From: Vespa crabro
Taxonomy: Eukaryota; Arthropoda; Insecta; Hymenoptera; Vespidae
Assembly (NCBI RefSeq): GCF_910589235.1
Contig: NC_060960.1
Coordinates: forward strand, 7,134,339-7,198,338
Direction: 5' to 3'
DNA length: 64,000 bases
Made by a program: the position numbers and the translations under genes. Under the pieces are notes generated by a model. That model was not told the origin of the DNA. It ran no database searches and saw only the letters and a list, made by a program, of their open reading frames with translations. Position 1 is the first letter of the stretch; each line of letters opens with the position of its first letter. Positions 37,360 to 50,342 of this stretch are shown piece by piece.

Positions 37360-38925
37360 CCAAAAATTAATGATTAATCAACGATATAAGAATACGTATG
37401 AACGAACGATCATCGATCGTATTGTCCTTTTACAAATAAATAGAGAAAAGTAGAGATCGAAGGATTTTCATTTTTGAATGATTTTCTTTTCTTTTTTAAG
37501 GATAAAAATTCGTAGCAAGACATAGGGGGCGTGAAATTGCAAGTCGTTCATGCGTATACTTATCTTGATGCATTACGCTCGGCGTGCCTCGAATATTCAT
37601 GTGTGAAGGGGATAGATACGTGGGACGATAAACGAGTAACGCTTTGTAATTATGCTGGAAGAGAGCGGTACCCTTCAGTTTTTAGTACGAGTTGAAATTT
37701 TTCGAGAGAAAAATCTAGAAGTTCTTCTCGATCTTTGGATTAAACCAAGAGAAATCGGTTATGAGATCGAGCACGGGCGTTATCGGGAGGCACGCACTCG
37801 GCAGCTTTGTTTTAAATGCGTTACGAACGCTATTAATAATAGAAGGTAATTCAACCGTACGATAATAGTAGCAATCGAACGATCGTTACCGATAAATATT
37901 CGAAATTGACGTTGGTCGTACAAGTTGCTCAATGAAAATTGGAAAACCAGTTCGACAACAACAAGGACTTTGTAATTATGTAAATCAAATTGAGACGAAA
38001 TGTTGAAAAGTGTAAATAAAATTAACGACGGAGAGTACGATTGAAAAAAAAAAAAAAAAGAATTTTCTTTTTCGATCCAGTTAAAAGCCATAGATAGATA
38101 ATTATACAGAGATATTTATCATTTAAATTACAATTCTTTCTATCCGCTCGTCAACGTCTCTTAACAAGATTGAAAATTCATAAATCAACGAAGCATAGCG
38201 TCGATAACGAGTACAATTCGCATGTCCGAAGATAAGTTATTAGCATAATTATTCGATATCGAACGATGTATATCGTCATCAATCCTAATACATTGGTTTA
38301 TAAGTACAGAGAGAGAGAGATAGAGAGAGAGGGTGAGAGAGGGAGAGAGGGAGAGTTACATATTACTCTTATCTTTTGCCGAGAATACCGATTGATATTC
38401 AATTTCATTGATTCTAATCGTACTTCAAAAGATCGACGAAATTGAAGAATGTACATATCTGTATATTTTACGTTCGGATATTTCTCGATCAAACGTATAA
38501 AATTGAACGTATTATGAACGTGTGACGAAGGTAAAAAATGTTATATAGATTTAGGCGTTGTCAATGGATAGGTTCACGATTGCGAAAGATCGGGAAAACG
38601 TAAGTTTGCCGTGGAAAATCAATTTCACAGGAGTAAAGGGTTAAAGTCGTATAAATTGGTAGTGGAAAGAGAGAGGAGAGAGGAGGAAAAGGGACGCGCG
38701 TGCCTCGGCGGTGATCGCGCCGGTGGTGTGTTGGGGCTGCCTGGCAGCCTTCTCGATTTGATGGACGAGCTGTTCGCATGTACGACTCGTGCGTCGCTGC
38801 TGTTGCTGCTAGCTCGGCTTGATACACACCGACAACATATAGTCTCGACTATAACGCTATCTCGCACTAGGTGTTTTGCAAATTTCATGCGGCGAAGAAT
38901 TATCGTTGCCATGTTCAGGATTAAA

Positions 38926-38960
<35 letters not shown>

Positions 38961-39232
38961 TTCTCTTTCTCTGTTTTTCTTTCATTCTCACTAGTATCAT
39001 CTACCTTCTCGCTGTTATCGTTGTGTCTACTTCTCTTCCTTCTATCCTCTTATCCATTCGACGAAAGTCGTTAATTAAGTCTCGCTTTTCCGTGATCATT
39101 CGAAGACCCCAAGAGATAAAATTCGTCCCCATAAAAGGAAGAAGAAATTTACAACGCGGATTTGACGTAATCGATCGTATCGAAAGCGTCTTAATGTATC
39201 ACCAGAGTAAACGTTCGAACATCGTAAGGATC

Positions 39233-39233
<1 letters not shown>

Positions 39234-39281
<48 letters not shown>
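39234..39281. repeat. (TA)n microsatellite
   Basis: About 24 TA units. Confidence 0.95.
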
Positions 39282-39284
<3 letters not shown>

Positions 39285-39857
39285 TCTGGGGCAGAAGAAG
39301 TAAATGAAAGATAGAAAGAGAGGCGGGAGATCTATTACGTGTATTTTGAGGATCGAGAGAAACGAGTGTCGCGAGCATCGTTATGTTCATAAATTAAAGT
39401 CTTCCTTGAGGTGATCGAAGGTAACTTTCGTTTGGCAAATATATGAGCATATATGTATATATATGCCTATATGTTTATATCTATAGGTAGGTATATAGCG
39501 CAGTTAGAAGCCACGCTAATGGATGAATTAATGAAAAGCACGAGCCAGAATGAGTTTTATAGTGATCTTACGAACGATTACTTCGTTAGAGACGAGAGTT
39601 ACGAGCTAAGAGGGTAGACTTACGGACACCTGATAGAAGACATCGCTCTTTGATGAGACCAGGCCTCCAAGCTGGTCTATATACATACATACACATATAC
39701 ACACATATATATATATGTATGTATACATATATATATAGAATCCTTCGTTCACGTTGCTCCGGGCCGAGATAATATGTTCCTTCGATCGAACGAGCATCTT
39801 AGCCACGAAGGAACGTGTTTAGATGCTCGAAACGACTATAGCGCCGGACAAAGGATA

Positions 39858-39874
39858 TAGGTACTACCTACCTG
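39858..39874. promoter_or_regulatory. TAGGTA/TACCTA pair overlapping CAGGTAG
   Basis: TAGGTA (39858-39863) and TACCTA (39865-39870) form an inverted pair with a 1-base spacer. CTACCTG (39868-39874) is the complement of CAGGTAG, the best Zelda/Vielfaltig heptamer. Binding is inferred. Confidence 0.4.
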
Positions 39875-40418
39875 TTCGTCTTTCTTCTTAGGAAAAAGAG
39901 AGGGAGAAAGAAGGAAAAAAAGTGGTGAAAATAATTTTATAGCAAAAAAATTTGTTTATCTCTTTTCTTTTCTCTTCTCAATTTTTTTTTTCTTATTTTC
40001 TCTCTTTTCTCCTTTCCATTCCTTTTTTTTTTCGTTTTCTTTCCTTTTTTTTTCTCTTTTGCTTTTTCTCTTTTTCTTTTTTTTTTTTTTTTCTACTCTT
40101 AAACCAGATCTCCTTTTACCTCTTACCTTTCCGCGTAAAAGAAAACTGCCGTCCCTTCTACGTAGCGAGGAAACACCGATGATTGCTTTACGACGTGCAA
40201 GAAAGGTGGTTTAGTCGTTTCTCAGGTGAAGATCTTCTTTATAGCGATTTTATGGATGATCACCGTTCGTGGATTTCAAACGATGCGACGCTAGTATGTG
40301 AAACTCGTTCGAAAAGCGAGTAATACAGGCTCAATGAACTAGAAGCGACTATTTCTATTACCGACACTTCGATAGAAGTTGAAAAACCAAAGAGTTATCT
40401 TGCCTTTTCTTTTCTTTT

Positions 40419-40425
<7 letters not shown>

Positions 40426-40463
<38 letters not shown>

Positions 40464-40474
40464 CTCTCTCTCTA
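40426..40474. repeat. (CT)n microsatellite
   Basis: CT repeat preceded by CTTTT units. Confidence 0.95.
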
Positions 40475-40639
40475 GTCACGTAGGAAGTAGAAGACCATCT
40501 GCCCAAGACCGACGGCGAGTCGAAGACTGTTGCCCGTATTCAATTAATACGCGGACGACGTAATTGGAACCGTTTATATTGCGAGTACGCTCGGACGTTC
40601 ATAACTCACAGGAAGCTTTTTGCATCGATGTACCTGCCC

Positions 40640-40649
40640 ACAGTCCCTC

Positions 40650-40680
<31 letters not shown>

Positions 40681-40880
40681 ACTCTTGCTCTCTTTTTATC
40701 TATCTATCTCTCTTTCTCTCTCTTATTCTCTTTCTATCTCTCTCTCTCTCTCTTTCTTTTTCTCTCACTCTATCGCTCTCGCCTTGTTCCGTCCGCCACG
40801 ATGGGCGGCCATTACGAACAGCACCTGCCATCCTGACCACAATGCTCTCTAACTCCGGTCTTCCACGTTCGCCAAAGGAA
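40640..40880. promoter_or_regulatory. Intronic PRE-like module: CT tract plus GCGGCCATTA
   Basis: A CT-rich tract (40648-40765) is followed by GGCGGCCATTA, with the Pho core GCCAT at 40808-40812, in a short GC-richer stretch. It resembles modules A and B upstream of Ubx but has only one site. Confidence 0.3.
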
Positions 40881-40992
40881 CCTCCGCGTCTTCCATGAAC
40901 GTGTTGACTTCTTCGATGCGTAAGAATATCTTGTGGATTATGAATAAAACATAAATGATACGTTATATACATAGAATATTTGATGTTGCTAT

Positions 40993-40997
<5 letters not shown>

Positions 40998-41039
<42 letters not shown>
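40998..41039. repeat. (TA)n microsatellite
   Basis: About 21 TA units. Confidence 0.95.
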
Positions 41040-41040
<1 letters not shown>

Positions 41041-41186
41041 CGTTTGTTCTTTTTCTTTTTGATTTGATTGGACATATTCAAGGTAAATCAAAAGAATCTA
41101 AGGGAGATGTTATTTTTATAGTAGATACTTACAATTACCAGAGGCGAATTATGTAGGTAAAAGATTTATGGTTGTTCTCGATCACC

Positions 41187-41188
<2 letters not shown>

Positions 41189-41223
<35 letters not shown>
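41189..41223. repeat. (CT)n microsatellite
   Basis: About 17 CT units. Confidence 0.95.
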
Positions 41224-41227
<4 letters not shown>

Positions 41228-41795
41228 CTTTTTCTTCCTTTCTTTTACTTCGTTTCTCTTCCCTTCACGCGATGGACGTTGTCCTTATCGTCGAAAGTCG
41301 GATAATGGGCGCTTGATTGTAAAAATTGATCGACCTTGACGATCGCGCGAACGCGTACTTGTTGCCGATCGAATCGTTAAAGGCTTAAGGTGAAATCGTA
41401 AATCCTTATCGTGTCAAAGGGAGAGCCAGTAAAATGGAGAGATTTTCATTCGGCAGGCGGCGACGTCGAGGCAATTATATTAAAAGGTCAAGAGAGAAGT
41501 TCCCTCTCTTGCATGAATTATGTCCCGCCGTCTTTTCCAATCGCGGCGAAGCTACGGGAAAGAAACAAACGCCATGCAACTGCTGTACCACGTAGGATTT
41601 ATATTTGCGTCATTATACCGGCGAAAATATATATCTTTCGATAATTCGAAGGATCCTGGGATGCGAGACCGGTCGGCCTACGGGAACTGGGCTTGAAAAT
41701 TGCAAAAATGAAACGATGGTATCCATGGTTCGTTTAGTAACAAGCTAAGTCAAGAGTAAGTAGATGTACGTTAACGATATCTCGTTGAACACATA

Positions 41796-41833
<38 letters not shown>

Positions 41834-42154
41834 AAATAAAAGAGCAAAAAGAAAAAAAAGAAATAACGATCGGAAGCGTGCCACACTTATTCTTTTTCTT
41901 TTTTTCTTTTTTTTTTCTTTTTATCTCTCCTTTCTTCTCATAAATTTTCCTCGAAAAACTTTATGAATCTTAATGAATTTAAAATCTGAAATAATAATGA
42001 TAATGATGAAAAGGGATAACATAAAGGGGAAATCGTCATAAATTACAATAAAATCGTTGGACCAGGGTGAAACTGTGAGCAATGATATGTTGAAAGTGCA
42101 AAGGGTCAATACATCATGATGTGGCATAGATTCAAAGAAGACAAATGTACGAAA

Positions 42155-42231
42155 GAGGAAGAAGAAGAAGAAGAAGAAGAAGAAGAAGAAGATGAAGAAG
42201 ATGAAGAAAAAGAACTAGAGAAACTACGGAA

Positions 42232-42278
<47 letters not shown>
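42155..42278. repeat. (GAA)n tract then (CT)n tract
   Basis: GAA trinucleotides (42155-42205) and, about 25 bp later, a CT repeat (42232-42278). The purine strand switches between them. A further CT tract is at 42428-42484. Confidence 0.95.
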
Positions 42279-42280
<2 letters not shown>

Positions 42281-42427
42281 AGGGAAGAATAGAAAGAGGA
42301 AGAGAAGGAAGTGAGGCGAGAGAAAACAGACAAAAGAGAAAGAAATATGAGGAAAGACACACATAGAGTCACATACGGTAGAGCGATTAAGCAGCTCGGT
42401 TAAATTCAACGACATTAAGCCGTCGTT

Positions 42428-42466
<39 letters not shown>

Positions 42467-42529
42467 TCCTCTCTCTCTCTCTCTTTTTTTTTCTTTTTCT
42501 CTCTTACCCCTTCTCAACGTTCAGGAGGC

Positions 42530-42800
42530 TTTCCATGACTCCCTTCTTCGTTCGTTCCATGCTCGGAATCGCGACGCGCGGAAAAGTTATGACGTACTGC
42601 CATCGCGACATATTTATTAAGCACCACGAATGATATTAGGCCGGTGCGAACGGACATTACGGGCGTAGGTGCCGACGAGCGTTTGTTGTGCGCCATTAGC
42701 CCGACTAATTTATGATCGCCGTGTTGCTTGTCTCGAAGTAGCACTCGACGCGAACGCTCGCTACTCTGACGGTCGCTCGCCTACGCTCGGACTTTTCTCT
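42530..42800. promoter_or_regulatory. Candidate intronic enhancer island
   Basis: Unique, GC-richer sequence directly after repeats. It holds homeodomain-type motifs (TTTATTAAG near 42612, GACTAATTTATGATCG near 42703), a TTATGACGTA stretch and a GCCATTA near 42692. No coding frame is convincing. Assignment rests on composition and motifs only. Confidence 0.3.
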
Positions 42801-43196
42801 TCTATGTTTCTCTACCTCTATTCCCACCTCCATCCCTCATTTCCCCTCTTCTACTTCTCCAACTTGCCCTTCCATCTTTCTTACTTCATACATGCGATGA
42901 TCTTTCCGATATCTATCCGAAATATTACGAAGTATTGTACTTCTCTTCTTTCATTTTTTTCTAATCTCGTTATTAATACGCTTTTCATCGATATCTCATT
43001 TTCTCCTTTCTTCCATTTTTTATATTATTAATTATAGATATGAAAAAGTTGCTCTAACTAAATGTATCATATCATTTTCTACTGTTATCTATGGTCCCAA
43101 TAAGATTATCCATATTGTCGGCTAATTTCATTAATCAAGTATCGCCAATGTTCATAAATTTCTAGTGTAATAGCATATATATATATATATATATAG

Positions 43197-43240
<44 letters not shown>

Positions 43241-43996
43241 AGATCACGTTTATACCTTATGCTCTTTATACGCTAGGGTTCTGGTCCATACGTAATAAAT
43301 ATTCGTTTACTTTCTCTCTTTCCCTTTTTCTTGGTCTTATTTTTCGAACGCAATACTTGGGATTCGCACGCTTCGATGAGCTTATTCTCGATCATTGCTG
43401 AATATCTATCCCGATAGATGTTACAGAAAGACCGACGACGTTTACGCGCCGTCCGGAATACGATGTGATAATCTTATCGGGAAAATTAGTAGGAACCTTT
43501 AGAATTATGAGTCAGCGACTCGGCACGTTCACCGAACCGTTTTATCATTCGGATTTATTGGATTACAGGATACGTATTATCTCGAAAATGATAAATGACT
43601 ATAAACTCTTAATGGATTTGTAGTTTTCTAAGAAGCAAGGTTAAATTTGTGTAGGATGTGGCAATAAGGATGTTAACGGAACGATGCTTCAAATGGTCAA
43701 GATTATGCCAATGGCCTTGAAAAGCATTAACCCTCGAAATTCTCTTTGAAATGGTACGTCCTACGTTAACTACGAATAAACGACGTATTGGCTTCGGCGT
43801 TTGTCGAACGTTCAGGAATATAAGGATAAACCATATTTTGTATATAATATATATAATGCAGTTAAATGCAAGAACACATTTAACAACGGCCATAGATCAA
43901 ACAAACGACTGCGCGCATTCCTAGAGAAAACCTGCTTCACGTAGAAAAAAGACTAACGACTGCTACTTCTATTCTCCTTCTTTTACTAATGAACAC

Positions 43997-44032
<36 letters not shown>

Positions 44033-44481
44033 ACGGTTTCTCCATGTTCGTTTCTCCGTTTCTACGATTCAATCGATCCCGTCCAATTCCAAATCATAGA
44101 TCTCACTTCTCACGATCGAATCGTTTGGTATCGAGTTCTGGAATTCTTTTCAATCCAACAGAGATTTATCTCTCTTTCTCTCTTTCTCTTTCTCTCTCTC
44201 TCCCTCTGTCTCTTTCTTCCTTTCTCCCTATCTATCTTTTTCTATTCAGAAGGTGCCAATTTAAAGGGTGCGATTATGGTGCGAGTTTGATGAAACTTAC
44301 GTTTGAAAGTTCTTCTGTTCAAATAGCATTTCGAATAAAACGAGAAAAGGATAATTTTTTCTATGAATAAAGTAAACAAAAAGTGAAGAAGAATGAGGAA
44401 TAAAAATTTCAATGAAAAGTTATATTTGTTATTGATACTATTTTTTTTTTTTGAAGAAAAATGTATGAATTATTTTCTCTG

Positions 44482-44525
<44 letters not shown>

Positions 44526-44580
44526 CCTCTTTTTTTTTTCCTTGAAAATTGTTAAATATGCGATAAAAGATTAAATCAGA

Positions 44581-44629
<49 letters not shown>

Positions 44630-45790
44630 TAGGATGAATTTAATCCGTGACGAATCGATCTCTTCTCATAAATTTATCCGACAAAGATACTTACAGTCAT
44701 CCTTCCCATCGTTCATTCTACTCCTCTATATGATTTGTTTCAAGTAAATCCTCGCGTGAATACCGGTAGTCTAGCGTGGTTATTTTTATTTTTTTATTTT
44801 TTTTTTTTGCTTTTTTCTTTCATCTTCCTTCTCTCTTTTTATCTTTTCCTTTCTTCATTTTTGTTTTCCTTCTCTCTTTCTTTTTTTTTTCCTTTTTTTT
44901 TTTTTTGCCTTCCCTTCACGAAATCTCGCAAGAGAAGTATAGATTTCAACGGGCACAAAAACGTGAGATGTTGTTGTAGAGTATAGCGGCGGGACGAGCA
45001 CCGTAATTCGGTGCGGCCGGTAATAAAAGTGACGGGACACGGGCGTGAGGGCACGTTTTCGTCCAACGGCATAGCCTCTTAGCACGGAAAAGAAAGATCT
45101 TCGTCAAGGATCGCAAAACGATCGTTCCCGAAAAGCGAAACTTTGCCGGGCTATATAAGAATAAAAGCATACCGTTAACTTCTCTTTTTTTGCGAGAAAT
45201 GTCATAAAACGGTCAGAAAAGATGACAATGAAAATGACCGTTAGTTTTTCTACCTTTTTCTTCCGGTAGATACTCGAGGTGACGACTCTCTCGGAGCACC
45301 TCGTCAGTTCGACTCGATCCGTCGGCTAGAATCGACGTAGAAAAGTGCCGCGCGTCTGATTCTAATCTTCGTGATGTATACATATCTGTATATATATATA
45401 TATATATTTTTTTTTCTCTTTTATTCGAATCTTGGACGAGTTCGCGTGGTCAAACAAATTTGTTCAAGGATTTTTTTTCTTTTTCTTTCTCTTTTTTTTT
45501 TTTTTTTTTTTTTTATTAAAACCCTCTCGTGTTTGATTTCTTTCTTTATTCCATTCTTTTTATTTCTTCGTTCCTTTTCTTTCGTCTTTTTCTTTTTTTT
45601 TTCTTCCTTTTTTTTTTCTCATTTTTTCGTCAGCTTCATCGATCGGACAGGAGTAGTGTTGAGAAGTGTTGGACGTTCGGTAGAAGAAAAAGAACGGTTA
45701 GGAATTCTTGAAGGAAGTCGAATCGCTATTCCTGGACAACGTCGAGGATGTGAAAACGAGGGAGCGAGCGAGAGAGAATGTTCTCTTTCC

Positions 45791-45838
<48 letters not shown>

Positions 45839-46025
45839 AGAGCTCCGCCCACGAAGATTTACTACTGCGCCCTGTGCTCCATGGCACGGCATGCGAGTGC
45901 AGTTGGAATCGCGAGCAACGGTCAACAACACTCGCGCGCACGCGAATGAGAAGTTGAACTACAAAAACGGGTTTTACAAACGAGATTCGAATCGCGCGTC
46001 TCGGCGCGCGCTTCTTCTCTTCGTT

Positions 46026-46069
<44 letters not shown>

Positions 46070-46672
46070 CTTCTATCTCTCTTGCTTTCTCTATATCTTG
46101 ACTTCGAGTTCTCTCTTCTTCCTCGACCTCGAGAACGATGATCGGTTATCGATTTCGAGGATTCACCGATTTCTCTCCACCGTGTTATCCATCCTTTGGG
46201 TGGTCCATCGAACGGAAACACCCTCCTTCGGCTCGCGGAAACGAGGAAGATCCTCCCCCGAGATGGCTCGATAAAAAATCGGTAAGCCGATCCTGAACGA
46301 GCAAAAATGAAAGTACTTTATCTTCGCCCGAGGATCTGACGATCTTGCCTGGTAAATCGAAACTTTATCGCGATAAGTTAATTGATTTCGACTCCTTCTC
46401 TTCTTTCCGCATGGTTTCTCTTCAAACTGATGCTTCGTCATATATTTTCTTTATATTTTGTATTTTCTTCAATAATAATAACATTTCATTACGTTGGACT
46501 AGCGAGCGTTCATTAAATAGAATCAACATTGGAAAAAATCTTATCCTTCCAAAATCATCCCTTACTTAGGTTATTTCGTAGAAAAGTCACGTTCAACCTA
46601 TAAAGAATCGATAGTTTCCTTAAGAATCCGTCTTCTTAAGATATACACATATACGATAGATATATGTATATG

Positions 46673-46718
<46 letters not shown>

Positions 46719-47390
46719 CATATATATATTGTGCTCTCGAAAGAGATGCTTCATGCTTCGCTGAATACACGTTGGACGATCCTTGATGTCTAGAAGCAGG
46801 AAAAAGGTCGGTAAGGAGAGCGTAAATTCCGCCATTTTTCTCGTAGTTCTCCATGCGTCTTCTCTCATCTTCTTTTTCTTCTTCTTCTTCTTCTTCCTCT
46901 TCTTATTATTATTCTTATTATTCTTCCTCCTCTTCCTTTTTCTTCCTCTTCTTTCTCCTTTCCTCGCAAATCCATTTTGATTTGTTCGCCGAATTCTCTC
47001 TCGTGCCATCGCTCGGCTTAGCGGACTTAACAGACTATCAATTTAACCGCATAACTTGAAATTTGCGTGAAATCAAACCGCTACTTTTCGTAATTCAAAT
47101 TGTTCATAAATCTTCTTAGTTGGTCGTTCCCCTTTGTTCTACATTTATCTAGATAGATAACTATGATTGTTTCCATTTGAAATCGAATTCGTATCATATA
47201 TCGTGATTTTTCTTTCAAATATTTTTATCCTCTTTTCCTTCTTTCCTTCCCTTCGAGACTTTTCGATTATACGATGGAACATTTATCGATGAAAAAAAAA
47301 AAAAAACAAAAAAAAACAAAAAAAAAAACAAAAAAAAAAGAAAAAAAAAGAAAAGGAAAGGAAAAAAAAAAGAAAACCGAATTAAACGTC
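42800..47390. other. Intron segment, no exon seen
   Basis: AT-rich with TA tracts (43175-43238, 44581-44622, 46678-46715), CT tracts (43997-44032, 44484-44521, 45796-45836, 46030-46066), a TTC tract (46870-46950) and poly-T (45489-45513). CTATATAAG (45151-45159) is a good TATA-like motif after a GC-rich block with the hairpin GCACCG-taatt-CGGTGC (44998-45014). Confidence 0.55.
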
Positions 47391-47580
47391 TGCGACGAGG
47401 AAATGTAAACCAGTTACGCGTACTACGCCCTTCGGTTAAACGAAAAGCAAGTGCTTTTATGGCGCCGATCCGTCTTGCGGTGCTATAACGAGTTCGTGAC
47501 TCGACATAATACGATAACCCCCTAAATGCGTTTGGACTCGCTGAGAATCGCGGGAGCGAGCTCGTAGAAACGCGTGTGTC
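47390..47580. promoter_or_regulatory. Candidate intronic enhancer island
   Basis: A unique GC-richer block after a poly-A region. It contains CTTTTATGGCGCC near 47453-47465, a strong Abd-B/Caudal-type TTTTATGGC match, and several CG-rich motifs. Confidence 0.3.
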
Positions 47581-47639
47581 CAGAAGCAGAAAGGGAGAAA
47601 AAGAGAGATAAAGATAGAGGAAGGGAAATAGAAAGAATG

Positions 47640-47710
47640 AGATGAAGAAGGGAGAGAGAGAGAGAGAAAGAAAGAAAGAGAGTGAGAGAGAGAGAGAGAG
47701 AGAGAGATAG
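47640..47710. repeat. (GA)n microsatellite
   Basis: GA/GAAA repeat. Confidence 0.95.
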
Positions 47711-47799
47711 AGTTAGGACGGGGTAATAAAGAGTGCGTGGTGTAAAAGAGGACGAACTGCCGACAGTCTCTCTCTTACTCCTTCTTGCAGGAAGAAAAT

Positions 47800-50292
47800 A
47801 GCGTTGAATAAACTATCGTCTGCAGGCCGTACTTCTAGTCCCGGCATTTCGCTCCTCGAATTCCGCGAGATTTTACCAGTGAACTGAATTTCGTTATTCT
47901 CATTCTTTGTCCTTGTTCTTCGTTAGTTATACGTTGACAAATTTTTATAATATCGAATTCATAAAAAATTTGTTAGATTCATTTACGTTATTATATCTAT
48001 TTTACGTTCGAATGAAACGATAGGAAAACAATGCTGGTATAAATGAAATAATATACATCTTTCGAAAGGAGTTATTACTGGATGATTTGTGGATTGCAAC
48101 GTAGATACAAACTCCTACACGAGTTTGTAATATGAAAAGGTTATGAAGTGAATGAGGGTGTAATTATTACCTAACTTGAAATTATCGAGTTTTTATTATT
48201 AATATTATTTTTATTATTAGGATTTTCTTAAATAACGATCAATGGTAAAATCTTCGAGTATGTTTTTAATGTCGTGAAATAGTAATATTCTCGGTGATAT
48301 GAAAATCTTGATTTCTGTCGGACTAGAAAGAAAATGTGCTTGAAATATGATATCTTTTCATAATAGATACGATACGGTTGAGTGCAACGCGTCTCGAAAT
48401 CTTGTTTATCTCGTTCTTGCGATTAGTTGTCGGAACGTTGGACGATTATAAATCTTCGTTATTCCGAACGATTTGTCCTCTGGCGTGGAATATAAAGCGT
48501 AACAACAAATTTTCTATTACGTTGGTAGGTACATCCTGATATTGCCAACGTAAATCAAACAGTCGTTGATCGCCATGCGAGACACGCTGACGATTCTTGG
48601 AACGAGATGAAAAATATTTCGCGGCGCGTTATGCGAGCGAACAAGATCGTCGAATGGCGAAGGTGGAGAGAGCCACATCGTCGGACGGCTTCTCGCACTC
48701 TCTCGACGAGTCCGATCTTCTGCTCCAAGCGGAATAAGAAACATCGCTTCGCGAGATCATTGAATAACGATGAGAGAGACCCATGCCTAAGGCTACTTTT
48801 CGAGGATCGAACCTTGACTTCGAGCACCCATTTCTTCTCCTACTTCTTCTCATACTAATTCGGCAAAAGATAGTTATGAGAAAGTCCAAATATTTTACTA
48901 TTTGCATTAGCTATAGAATAGACATCATAGAAGGGCAAATTTATTCCATTTCATGTATCACTTTTTTATTCTTTAATAATCATTTAATATCAAATTGGAA
49001 CTATAATCTTTTTTTTTTTTTCTTTTTTTTTTCTAAGAACAATATTTCTTAAATATTTTTGGAATTATTGATAAATCGAATTTTTCCTGACACTTGTAAG
49101 GAGACAAAAACGATCAGCAATTTGCTGCTGACACGCACGTGTTTTCTGGGAAGGTGCGTGTAATCGGTAAGTCGCTGGTCCATGGACGACGCGTGCACGT
49201 TTTACAATCGAAAGAAAAAGAGAGATACTACAAAGAAAAAAAAGAAAGAGAGGGAGAGAGAGAGAGAGAGAGAGACAAAGATAGAGACAAGAGAAAGAGA
49301 AGAGAACACGAACATAAACATCCTCGGGAAGATACATTCTCGGAAGACAAAGAGAACCGACACGACGATTTTCGAGTTTCGTTGAGGGAGAAGAGATAGG
49401 GAGGGAAGGACGTTGAAAGAGTAAGAGGGTGAAACTTGGAGGGATGCACGCTGGTAGGGACATTGAGATGGACGGTGCCAATCGTATGCTAATAGAGTTG
49501 TCTCTTATTTTACTTTTTATCCGAATGGGGAAGTTAACCTGCGGGAACGTTCGTTCGTAAAGGCTCCAAATTCACAAGGAAGGATAAAATACTCGATCGA
49601 TGCCCGTACGAAGGGTCAATTTTCGTATGTAGGTATCAACCTACTTTATAAGACATTTTTCTTCGTCTCGTAAATTCTTTCATATCTCCATCCACTTTCC
49701 ATTTCATACGTCCATCGAGATTGATACGTTGTAAGTCCTCTGAAGATTGACTATTTTACGAAGATTCGACTAAAAAAAAACGATGATCTTTTATCGCTCA
49801 TTCGCTTTAAATTTATCTAATTGTTTTATATGAACGATAACAATATTGGCAGGAATAGACTATAATCATTGCATAGCAAATATGTACATAGGTCGTATCC
49901 ATTATCGTGAAAGTATCTTTGCACAGTAAAACGGTATATAAGTTTTGTGGTTAACCTCGAACACGGCTCAGTAAATACGCGTATATTATTCTCATTATCC
50001 TGAGGTATGGTTTAACAAGACTACTCTATCAAAGATCTATTACTCTCGCGTCGATCCTTCCCATTCAATGATTTTGCGTAACATAGATCGTCGATGCATC
50101 TTCGTTTTACCGATTCTAGTCTCGTGAAATGCAGAGATACGAGCTTCGCGGGACACAAGGAACGCGTATCGTATTACGTTGGGTCACGATCCCCATTAAA
50201 CCCTTTCCCTTCCTATGCCTGGACAAATTATTAGGGTCACATCATTGTGTGGCGCACGCTCGCGAACTCTCCAACAAGGTCAAGCAGAAAAA

Positions 50293-50342
<50 letters not shown>

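Larger units (their letters stand above)
36150..42500. other. Intron segment, no exon seen
   Basis: AT-rich from 36.2 to 38.6 kb. A GC island with CTG triplets and the palindrome GGCTGCC-T-GGCAGCC (38735-38749) lies at 38690-38830. Zelda-type heptamers are at 36700, 37045, 39484, 39864 and 39868. Confidence 0.55.
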
